Virus record (IMG/VR): IMGVR_UViG_3300020733_000087
Location: 1 to 21,792 of that record
Origin: a virus
Reading direction: 5' to 3' (one strand)
Length of the DNA stretch: 21,792 nt
Shown in pieces: positions 8,035 to 14,854 of the stretch. The first letter of the stretch is position 1. The number at the start of each line of letters is the position of its first letter. The position numbers and the translations under genes are program-made. The notes under the pieces were generated by a model, which saw nothing but the letters and a program-made list of their open reading frames with translations, was not told where the DNA came from and did no database searches.

Positions 8035-8450
8035 GCGTATGGATTATTTGTATTTAATACATTAAGGGTACTACTGTCCATTTTACCAGTCTCAGGTACA
8101 TCTAATGATCTTTGACAAAGTACTACTGCTTGATGCACTCCCATATTGACTGCTTTATCAAACAGATCGTTGGCAACCTCTTGGTTGATTATATCATCAC
8201 CTTTAATTACATTCCAAAATGCTTCCCTATAAAACAAATCTCTTGCTTCAAAGAGTTCACTATTTTCTTTTAAACATTGAGGAAAATGATCTTCATTTTT
8301 TAATGAGTCAACTATAGGCCAACCAACCCATTTTGGGTTTGGTTTCCTAGCTATACCCCAAAGAGTTTCACCACCTGTATCAGAAGGATCGTTACCGTAA
8401 AAGCCCTCATTCTTTAATGTGCCATCTAATGCTATTTCAAACTTTGCCAT
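8031..8450 (-). CDS. GH108-family endolysin (N-acetylmuramidase), short C-terminus
   Basis: A 139-residue protein. The N-terminal motif KNEGFYGNDPSDTGGETLWG (13-32) is the active-site region of glycoside hydrolase family 108, with Glu15 as the expected catalytic acid. These enzymes cut the MurNAc-GlcNAc bond of peptidoglycan and act as phage endolysins. Residues about 68-80 (RDLFYREAFWNVI) and 90-133 (EVANDLFDKAVNMGVHQAV, LCQRSLDV) correspond to the rest of the catalytic domain and the first half of PG_binding_3. It stops at NPYA, without the final F-x-x-GW-x-x-R part, and is shorter than the usual GH108 proteins of roughly 160-190 residues. That part appears in the next gene. There is no signal peptide, so release would depend on the holin, whose gene overlaps it by 14 bases. 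The gene ends in TGA. Confidence 0.85.
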   Translation of the reverse strand: MAKFEIALDGTLKNEGFYGNDPSDTGGETLWGIARKPNPKWVGWPIVDSLKNEDHFPQCLKENSELFEARDLFYREAFWNVIKGDDIINQEVANDLFDKAVNMGVHQAVVLCQRSLDVPETGKMDSSTLNVLNTNNPYA

Positions 8451-8751
8451 TTTCAGTATTGTTTTTTTGAGTCCCGAAATAATATGAGAATATCATCAAA
8501 GTTAAGGTCTTAATTAAATCAAATAACTGATTGCTTATTTCATCAGTCAATAATTTAATCTTAAACGCTACTACTTTATCTATTATAAATACAGCAACAA
8601 GAGCTGCAAATACCATTAATATAAACCTAACCAGTATTTCTTTTGTTTCATGGATAAATAGTTTGTTTACATATACAACAGCACCTATAATAAATGCTAT
8701 TCCAATAAACACACCTAATATCATTACCCATAAAATATCAGAAGAAAACAT
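8437..8751 (-). CDS. Holin-like membrane protein
   Basis: A 104-residue protein with three hydrophobic segments, at about 7-30 (WVMILGVFIGIAFIIGAVVY), 42-62 (FILMVFAALVAVFIIDKVV) and 78-93. It ends in a FSYYFGTQKNN motif and a polar tail, which is the arrangement of many phage holins in Bacteroidota and Firmicutes phages. Holins open or depolarise the inner membrane and release the endolysin. The GH108 gene starts 14 bases before this gene stops, which supports the call. Its ATG lies 17 bases after the stem of an intrinsic terminator, and no clear promoter lies between, so its expression probably depends on readthrough. The stop codon is TGA. The exact holin class cannot be told. Confidence 0.78.
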   Translation of the reverse strand: MFSSDILWVMILGVFIGIAFIIGAVVYVNKLFIHETKEILVRFILMVFAALVAVFIIDKVVAFKIKLLTDEISNQLFDLIKTLTLMIFSYYFGTQKNNTENGKV

Positions 8752-8763
8752 AATTTTAGTTTT

Positions 8764-8804
8764 AAGAAAAAGGGGGACAGAGGCAATTTCCCCTATCCCC
8801 CTTT
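8764..8804 (-). terminator. Intrinsic terminator after the head block
   Basis: Read on the minus strand, AAAGGGGGA (8804-8796) pairs perfectly with TCCCCCTTT (8777-8769) across an 18-base loop, and the stem runs on into TTCTT (8768-8764). This gives a 9-base-pair GC-rich stem followed by a short U-rich tract. It lies 26 bases after the stop of the 382-residue gene and 17 bases before the holin start. A loop segment (TAGGGGAAATTGCCTCTG) can form a smaller competing stem. Confidence 0.72.
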
Positions 8805-8829
8805 GGTCAGTTACGGATTCTACTTACTA

Positions 8830-9978
8830 TTAAGGAATTAGTACTGTAGTACTTGTTGTAGTAGTATTAGTACTTGTTGTATAAGTAGTAGTAGCGGTAG
8901 TATTTGCAGTAGTATCGTTATCTATGTTACCTAAGAACGCTGTCAATATTGAACTGATTGCTGCTTCACCTCCACCTGCAATATCTTGAGGAATAGCAAT
9001 GCATACTGTTTCATCTTTGCGTGTGGTACCTATGTCACGACCAGTAATCTGTGGCTCCCAGAACCTGATGTAGTACAGGTTATATGCTGCAGTACTGTCA
9101 ACGTATGTCTGGAACTCTCCATTGTAGTTGACGTTGCTAAAGATATGTTTGTACTCAGCCTGGTATGAGAAGAAGTCTTTTTCAAGTTGTTGTACTTCAG
9201 CCGGTGTAACTTGAGGATAATTTGCTCTTTGTACAATAGTAGCTGTACCATATGAATTACAATAGTTTTGCACTTCATAGTCAGTAGTCAAATCTGGACC
9301 TTCCATGATGTATGTCCAGAATGACATACGGTCAAATTGATAAGGGAAGTTGGTCAGATCCGTTGATGTACCTTGGCCATAAGTTTGCAGCGTTTTACCA
9401 GTAACATAGAAGCTCAGACCGTCTGTTGCAAGACCTGCAGTTACAAACTGGTTCAGGATACTATCATTGTTGATTGCTGTAACAAACGACTCGTGAATAG
9501 ATATAAGCTGTAGACTTGTCAAGGTATCACATGGGTTTGTACCACAAGAGCAACATGGTGTTGTAATCATCACTGTACGAGTCAGTGAGTTATTGTACGC
9601 AGCCCTAATATAGAATGAATCCAAACGTAGTGTTATGGATACATCTTGCTGACAAGCAAGGGTACCAAGTCCAAATGATATCTGAGTGATCTGGGTTTTA
9701 GCCGTCAAGCTACCGGTAACCTTGTACCATTCAAGTACATTTGCACCAACAATCAGATCTGATTTTTTACTGCCTTCATTTGCAGAGTAAATATTCCTAC
9801 CTTGAGCAAGGTATATATACTTTGCATTACCCACAGTAGCAACCGTTGCCGGGGTATTGTCAGGGAGGAAGATACCAAACTGTGCCGGACTTGAGGTCAG
9901 GTTGTTAGTTGATCCTGTTGTTGGTAACGTGTTGCTCTTTGATACTACAAAGAGGTTGGTTAATGAAAAGTCTGCCAT
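8830..9978 (-). CDS. Virion-type structural protein, unrecognised family
   Basis: A 382-residue protein that starts with ATG after an A-rich leader (AAAATAAAGCAAAATG). The first 130 residues look like beta sandwiches with AQFGIFLPDNTPATVATV (32-49) and IYLAQGRNIYSA. A short PCCSCGTNPCDT loop sits in the middle (141-152). Residues 205-320 are a second globular part with FDRMSFWTYIMEGPD and YYIRFWEPQITGRD. The last 27 residues are almost all Thr, Ser and Asn, encoded by an ACT-type triplet run. Similar proteins occur in Bacteroidota phages as I recall them, without an assigned role. Its place after the connector and before the lysis genes suggests a head, neck or tail-tube protein. It is the last gene before the terminator. 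Confidence 0.72.
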   Translation of the reverse strand: MADFSLTNLFVVSKSNTLPTTGSTNNLTSSPAQFGIFLPDNTPATVATVGNAKYIYLAQGRNIYSANEGSKKSDLIVGANVLEWYKVTGSLTAKTQITQISFGLGTLACQQDVSITLRLDSFYIRAAYNNSLTRTVMITTPCCSCGTNPCDTLTSLQLISIHESFVTAINNDSILNQFVTAGLATDGLSFYVTGKTLQTYGQGTSTDLTNFPYQFDRMSFWTYIMEGPDLTTDYEVQNYCNSYGTATIVQRANYPQVTPAEVQQLEKDFFSYQAEYKHIFSNVNYNGEFQTYVDSTAAYNLYYIRFWEPQITGRDIGTTRKDETVCIAIPQDIAGGGEAAISSILTAFLGNIDNDTTANTTATTTYTTSTNTTTTSTTVLIP

Positions 9979-10006
9979 TTTGCTTTATTTTAAGTTTTTA
10001 AAGTTA

Positions 10007-10735
10007 TTATTCGTTTTCTTTTGTTCTTACTCTACTATACTGTGATAATTCTTGATTAGCTGTAGCATCTCCAAGCTCAGTAATAACCAGATCAACTAAC
10101 TCGTCCTCAAGGTAACTTTCAAGTTCACAATCTACTGTAGTAGATGGTGTACCATCAAGGTGAACATATCCAGTTATATCCATGTCCTTCGGGTAACGAA
10201 GATATGATAAATACAATTCATTGGGAGTAAAACTATTTTGTGAATCACTGTAGACATATATTTTATCTGCAGCTATTACACCCAATGTTTCCTGGTAGTT
10301 AAAACTTGGCTGGTAGTGAGGAGATTTTAATAACATTCTGATATCCGCATGCTTCATAAAATCAATGACATCAAGTAACCTATCCTTACAGTTACCTTTA
10401 GTAGCAAGTACATAAGAGGTAGTTGGGATCATCATATCATTTGACATTGAACTAAACGGTACAAAATAACTATTAAGTACGTCCCCGGGTGTAGTAGTTA
10501 AGGTGAGCTTCTCATATGTGACCTGAAAATTTTGCAGGTCTTCATATCTTTTTGAGAAGGCATCCATCCCTAACTGATACACATTGTTCGGGTCGATTTT
10601 CTTCAATACCAGTTTTACCTGGGCATTATTTAAAAGATCTATCTTGGTTTCATTAGGTATGAACTGTCCCCTCAGATTACTAAGCCGGTTGGCTTTGGTA
10701 TCTATGGCAAATAATAAATTCTGAACTGGTATCAT
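10007..10735 (-). CDS. Connector/head-completion protein, P22 gp4-like
   Basis: A 242-residue protein, mixed alpha/beta. The part YLSYLRYPKDMDITGYVHLD (171-190), the Asp-Cys-Glu element (203-205) and a helix ESYLEDELVDLVITELGDAT (205-226) matches the layout of phage connector or adaptor proteins (P22 gp4 and the crAss-like ring protein group), in which a beta domain is followed by a helix bundle that docks on the portal. Position fits, being after the capsid protein and the 349-residue gene. It begins 9 bases after the preceding stop. The match is by pattern memory and the exact family is not certain. Confidence 0.6.
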   Translation of the reverse strand: MIPVQNLLFAIDTKANRLSNLRGQFIPNETKIDLLNNAQVKLVLKKIDPNNVYQLGMDAFSKRYEDLQNFQVTYEKLTLTTTPGDVLNSYFVPFSSMSNDMMIPTTSYVLATKGNCKDRLLDVIDFMKHADIRMLLKSPHYQPSFNYQETLGVIAADKIYVYSDSQNSFTPNELYLSYLRYPKDMDITGYVHLDGTPSTTVDCELESYLEDELVDLVITELGDATANQELSQYSRVRTKENE

Positions 10736-10744
10736 ACATAATGG

Positions 10745-11794
10745 TTACTTTTTGCTCTCTGCTTTGGTTGATTTGGCATTAGCCTCTTCGGTTTTCTCAG
10801 GAGCAACATATGAATAATTTTCAATGCTGTTCTTGATTTTCTTCTTGTCTGCTACTCTTGTTTCGAGAGCCAGTCGCTCCATCTGTTTTGAATCAAGTGA
10901 TAGTTCATCTATCAACTGATCTTCAGACTGAGCTATTGATGCTTCTCCTTCATAAATGATACCGTTACGTTTTGACAGTACCCTCAGTTGGATTGCTTCT
11001 CTCACAAGACTTCTAACTGTCAGAAGTTTATCGGTCATGCCGGCTATCCTGTTAAACAGGTCAACCGAGTTTTGACCTTTGTACTCACCAGTCTCTATTG
11101 AACCTTTCGATATCATTGTATAGAGTATGTTGAATACAATTTCTGGCTTATCGTTGTCTGTGATTGGTAGGCCAATTAGTTTAGCTACTTTCCTCTGCCT
11201 ATCAACTGCCATCTGTCTCAGAGTTTCTATAGCCTTAGTTACGGTCATATTCTGAGCATAGACAATAGCTGCTTCAGCTTCTGGATTGGAAATGTAAAAC
11301 TGTACAGTTGACTTACAATTTCCTTTCTTCCACTCTTCCTGAGACGATGCAATAAGATCAGTTATCTGCGTGAGCCACCAAAACTCTATCTCTTTGTGTG
11401 GGTTACTGAAGTTGAAGACGTTCTCTCCATCTACCAGTTTTACCCTTGATGCTACCAAACCGGTATTAAATTTTGCTCCGTATACTCCAGAGTAATACTC
11501 TGAACGAGGACCAAGATCTAAGCCAGTTATGTTTTCAAGACGTTCTTTTCTTTCCTTTACTATTGTTGCCTCATGGTCAGCAGCTTCAGGGTTGACCATA
11601 CGCATTCTACGAATGTAGTTTGCTTCAGGATCAAGACCAGTTAGATACTTGCCATCAAGTCCTTGAACTGGGCAAATTCCTATTCCGGTACCCGGATGTC
11701 TCATGTATCCCTTTTCTGCTAGGGCGTTTTGCATTGTCATCTCTCCTTGCTTGTATGCTACAGGAAGAGGTAAGATTTTAGCTATCCTTGCCAT
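10745..11794 (-). CDS. Head-block structural protein, function unknown
   Basis: I chose the ATG at 11794 (MARIAKILPLPVAYKQG, 349 residues). A GTG three codons upstream at 11803 is possible but less likely. The N-terminal half has no clear fold motif. It has PGTGIGICPVQGLDG (about 35-49) and an FWWLTQITDLIASSQEEWKK segment. The C-terminal 150 residues are long amphipathic helices rich in Glu, Lys and Arg, and the tail is charged (KTEEANAKSTKAESKK). It lies between the major capsid protein and the connector, so a head vertex, neck or cargo role is the plausible inference. It may be expressed with the capsid transcript, through a hairpin at 11818-11843. I do not recognise the family. Confidence 0.72.
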   Translation of the reverse strand: MARIAKILPLPVAYKQGEMTMQNALAEKGYMRHPGTGIGICPVQGLDGKYLTGLDPEANYIRRMRMVNPEAADHEATIVKERKERLENITGLDLGPRSEYYSGVYGAKFNTGLVASRVKLVDGENVFNFSNPHKEIEFWWLTQITDLIASSQEEWKKGNCKSTVQFYISNPEAEAAIVYAQNMTVTKAIETLRQMAVDRQRKVAKLIGLPITDNDKPEIVFNILYTMISKGSIETGEYKGQNSVDLFNRIAGMTDKLLTVRSLVREAIQLRVLSKRNGIIYEGEASIAQSEDQLIDELSLDSKQMERLALETRVADKKKIKNSIENYSYVAPEKTEEANAKSTKAESKK

Positions 11795-11817
11795 TTTAAT
11801 CACAGTATGTAGTTGGT

Positions 11818-11843
11818 GCTCCCCTGCTTAGGGTGAGGGGAGC
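11818..11843 (-). other. GC-rich hairpin after the capsid gene
   Basis: GCTCCCCT (11818-11825) and AGGGGAGC (11836-11843) are exact inverted complements with a 10-base loop. On the minus strand it would sit in RNA about 49 bases after the capsid stop. No U tract follows (ACCAACTAC), so it is more likely a transcript-stabilising or processing structure, or a leaky terminator, than a full one. Confidence 0.5.
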
Positions 11844-11891
11844 GTAACCCTTAATTTTATTACTATCCAAATTCTATTAGGAGAATCCCTA

Positions 11892-13457
11892 TTAGAACTG
11901 TGGTACCTGCTCGATAAGTGCTGTACGAGTGATATCTTCAACAAACACATCGTAACGATCTTTCATCCAGATCTTATAACCTGGGAACATGTTCGCTGAA
12001 CTCATTCCCTTAGAAGCTGCGTGACCCATGTGATGGTAAGTACCGTCAACATAACCCCAAGTCATGCTAGGAGCAGATGCCGGACGAACCTCACGGATAT
12101 TGTCAGATGACATCTGGTCACCTTGAGGTGAAACATCAAACACCATGAAGATCGGAGTAGACTTCTTGTTGCGACCATACTCAGAGTTTGTCTGAGGCAG
12201 GTCAAGCTCCATCAGGTGAGATACTTCGATACGACCTGTATCCATAGTTACCATTGAGTCAAATGCCCAGTTGATGGTCATGTTCTGGCCTTTACCTTCG
12301 ATGAAGCGGTTGTCAGCAATGATTGTAAAACCAGCTTTCAACAGGTCATCCTTAGCAGCAGTACGGAATACTTCGATACCTGCTTCGTTGGTGAACAGTT
12401 TCACCCTACGGTTCTTCATATCTTCCCTACGGTAGAACAAATCACCAAATACGTTACGGATAATATTGATTGAGAACTGGCCGGCATTGTACTGCTCTAG
12501 GTTACCGTATGCTCTCATACGAGGATACACACCCATTGACAGTTTCTTCATTTCCTGAGTACCAGAACCGGTATTTGATGAACCGCCCTGTGCCCAGATC
12601 ATTTTCTTTACCTTCATGTCCAGCATACGCTTACGAAGTTCCATTTCAATAAATGGTTCCCATGCTGTAACATATTTGTGCTCACCTTCTTGGTTACGTA
12701 CTTTCTTAGAGTACATAATCAAGTCAATCAGGTTACCGTCTTTGTCTGTACCACGAGTATTAGCGTTAGCCACTTTAGTATCAGCCCAGTCGGTTACAGT
12801 GTGCTCCACCATGTTTGCAGAACCCAAAGATTCATACAAAGTAATTTCATCACCAAGAGAACCCAGACCAGAACCTCTTTCATCAAACTCACCAGTAGCA
12901 TTGTAGAGGAACTCAAACTCACGACCTTCAACGAGCCATTGTGGATCAACTGAAGTAGTCATTGGGTTGGTAGTTACAAGTTGCATTGTATACTTCCAAG
13001 CACGACCCCACTGAACCGGATCATTCATAACAATAAACTGCTGACCGTACATACGGTTGGCGGTAATAACGTCATTGATAAAGAACTCTTTCTTGTCAAA
13101 TACCATTTCAAAGGTCTGACGGTCAATACCTATATTGCTCAGATTGAGAGTGCTGTCCGGAATTTCAATAAGCACAGGGAACTGATATGGAACATTTACT
13201 TTCCATTTCCAGTAGTCAGTTGCTTTGTTGATGTAGTATGGCTTGGACTTCATGATCATCTGCAGGAAGTCATTTGAGTACAGGCTGGTCTGCGTGTACA
13301 GGCTGATGATCTTTTTGTCGTAATCTGCAGGTGATTCTGAATGCAGCATCTGGATATGGTTAGAGTCCGTGAACTTACCCAGAGCCCTCTTATTCATAGA
13401 GGAGTATCTTGTTGCAATGTACCCTGAACTATAGCCAGGTATCTGTTGTAATGCCAT
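11892..13457 (-). CDS. Major capsid protein, HK97-type expected
   Basis: A 521-residue protein of the right size and position, directly after the scaffold gene. Residues 80-105 (KATDYWKWKVNVPYQFPVLI) and the C-terminal region WGYVDGTYHHMGHAASKG then GYKIWMKDRYDVFVED followed by TRTALIEQ resemble the capsid proteins of crAss-like and related Bacteroidota phages, which end in a beta-rich domain with this type of GY-V-x-G-x-Y sequence. HK97 fold is expected from the family and not visible directly. It carries no signal or membrane segment. The ATG follows an A-rich leader with no Shine-Dalgarno. A 7-base direct repeat (CTATTAG) flanks the stop codon. It is the structural core of the head, and probably the most highly expressed gene here. 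Confidence 0.8.
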   Translation of the reverse strand: MALQQIPGYSSGYIATRYSSMNKRALGKFTDSNHIQMLHSESPADYDKKIISLYTQTSLYSNDFLQMIMKSKPYYINKATDYWKWKVNVPYQFPVLIEIPDSTLNLSNIGIDRQTFEMVFDKKEFFINDVITANRMYGQQFIVMNDPVQWGRAWKYTMQLVTTNPMTTSVDPQWLVEGREFEFLYNATGEFDERGSGLGSLGDEITLYESLGSANMVEHTVTDWADTKVANANTRGTDKDGNLIDLIMYSKKVRNQEGEHKYVTAWEPFIEMELRKRMLDMKVKKMIWAQGGSSNTGSGTQEMKKLSMGVYPRMRAYGNLEQYNAGQFSINIIRNVFGDLFYRREDMKNRRVKLFTNEAGIEVFRTAAKDDLLKAGFTIIADNRFIEGKGQNMTINWAFDSMVTMDTGRIEVSHLMELDLPQTNSEYGRNKKSTPIFMVFDVSPQGDQMSSDNIREVRPASAPSMTWGYVDGTYHHMGHAASKGMSSANMFPGYKIWMKDRYDVFVEDITRTALIEQVPQF

Positions 13458-13481
13458 TTTAAGTAAAATTTAGTTTAATAA

Positions 13482-14735
13482 TTATAATCCATCAATGAAT
13501 GTTGATTTTCTTTTTCCATCACCGAAAGTATCGTTAGCTTTTGCTTTCTTTCCTTTTACAAAGTTGAAGAGCTCATTGCTTTCTTTACTTACAGCTTTTT
13601 TTGCTACTGGCCCAAGATCGAGACTGATTGGTTTGCCCGGCTCATACCCCTTCATAAGAAGGAGAGCAAGCTTTACTTTGGCTTCATGATTCTGTGGATG
13701 CTGAAGATCCATTATCACTCTGTCAAAGTCGGTGATTAATTCACCTGAAGGCAGCTTCCACTTTTTAGCTTCCAAGAAATCAACAGCTTTATTAGCTGAA
13801 TCCTTGTTTACCGGGATGCCATCAAAGTCTTGTGTCTTTAATTTCTCACCGAGGATATTCCTGATGTTTGTAGAATACAGTGCTTCAAGTTGTTTTTTAC
13901 GTTCAAGACGAACTTTTGATTCTTCTTGGATTTTGGCTAACTGAGCTTCCTCAGTTTTAACCAAAGCCTTTTGATGTCTCTGTGCTGTGCTCTCAAGGTC
14001 GGCATTAAGCTTTAGCTTCTTAACCTCAGCCTTGATATCGTCTTCTTCCCATCCTTGGTTTCTCAAAGCTGCTTCAACAACTGACTGTTGGTTATCCTCA
14101 TCACTGAGATCCATGTCCTTGAAGTGCTGTGTTTCCAAATACTGGTTAACGTATTCTTTTGGATCTGCACCATTCACGAAGATTGCATTAAACAAATCTC
14201 TATATTCTTCACCATGTCTGCCGGCAAAGCTATAAACCATTTGTTCTGCCATCTTCTGTTTTTCCCAATTAAACCTTTCGATGAACTCTTCTGATGTTGC
14301 AGGAAGTTCTTCATCTTCTCCATCTGGTGTAAAGATGCCGACCTTATACAAATCTTTTGCTAATGACTCAAAATCATTATCTGATTCTTCATCAATATTA
14401 TCATCTTCATTTGTAGATTTTTTTGTCTGAGATTTCTGACCATTGTCATCATCATTCTCAGCATCATCATCATTGCCCTCAATAAACTTTCGAGCATCAT
14501 CCTCTTCTTTTCGTTTAGCAGCCCTCATTTCCTCAGCTCTCTCTTCATCAGATTTGGCTTTGCCTTTATCTGCAGCTTCCTGTTTGTCCTTATCGGTAGC
14601 AGGTTTGATTTTATCAGAAGATGTATTTGATGGAGCAGGAGTGCCATCCATGTAGGCTTCAAACTCTTTTGCATCTGCTTGAGAAGCCTCAACACCAAAG
14701 TCGAGATCTTCATCGAAGAAGGTTTCTTGTGCCAT
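13482..14735 (-). CDS. Scaffold-like acidic protein
   Basis: I chose the ATG at 14735 (MAQETFFDEDLDFG, 417 residues). The frame extends 18 codons upstream to a TTG at 14789, which is unlikely to be used. Residues about 40-130 are highly charged, with Asp/Glu/Lys runs (such as EGNDDDAENDDDNGQK). A helical region follows (FIERFNWEKQKMAEQMVYSF), then coiled-coil-like segments rich in Lys, Glu and Gln (VKTEEAQLAKIQEESK), and the C-terminus is basic (KGKKAKANDTFGDGKRKS). Acidic, helical proteins ahead of the capsid gene are typical capsid scaffolds, and a basic end to bind the capsid is common. The name is inferred. There is no sign of a protease domain. A promoter candidate lies upstream. Confidence 0.72.
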   Translation of the reverse strand: MAQETFFDEDLDFGVEASQADAKEFEAYMDGTPAPSNTSSDKIKPATDKDKQEAADKGKAKSDEERAEEMRAAKRKEEDDARKFIEGNDDDAENDDDNGQKSQTKKSTNEDDNIDEESDNDFESLAKDLYKVGIFTPDGEDEELPATSEEFIERFNWEKQKMAEQMVYSFAGRHGEEYRDLFNAIFVNGADPKEYVNQYLETQHFKDMDLSDEDNQQSVVEAALRNQGWEEDDIKAEVKKLKLNADLESTAQRHQKALVKTEEAQLAKIQEESKVRLERKKQLEALYSTNIRNILGEKLKTQDFDGIPVNKDSANKAVDFLEAKKWKLPSGELITDFDRVIMDLQHPQNHEAKVKLALLLMKGYEPGKPISLDLGPVAKKAVSKESNELFNFVKGKKAKANDTFGDGKRKSTFIDGL

Positions 14736-14808
14736 ATGTAGTTGTAATTTGTTGATGTAAAGGTAAAGCTGCTTTGATGTAACCAACAACTTTTTACCTT
14801 GACTAGTT

Positions 14809-14842
14809 AAAAAATATTGTTTTCTATATGCCGTTAATCAAA
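14809..14842 (-). promoter_or_regulatory. Candidate Bacteroidota-type promoter for scaffold and capsid genes
   Basis: On the minus strand TTTG (14842-14839) is followed, 22 bases later, by TATTTTTT (14816-14809). This is one base from the Bacteroidota -7 element TAnnTTTG, with the -33 TTTG at the usual 19-23 base spacing. It lies in the longest gap of the window (14736-14854), after the portal stop, and would give a leader of about 65 bases before the scaffold ATG. Low AT-rich complexity raises the chance of coincidence. Confidence 0.4.
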
Positions 14843-14854
14843 AAAAATAACCTA

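Noticed and set aside
11795-11803. GTG start three codons upstream of the 349-residue protein
   Set aside because: The ATG at 11794 gives the more usual MARIAKI start, and the GTG has no better leader.
14736-14789. Extended start of the scaffold gene at a TTG (18 extra codons)
   Set aside because: The extra codons would begin with TTG and read as unlike sequence; the ATG at 14735 gives a typical acidic start and leaves room for the promoter candidate and leader.
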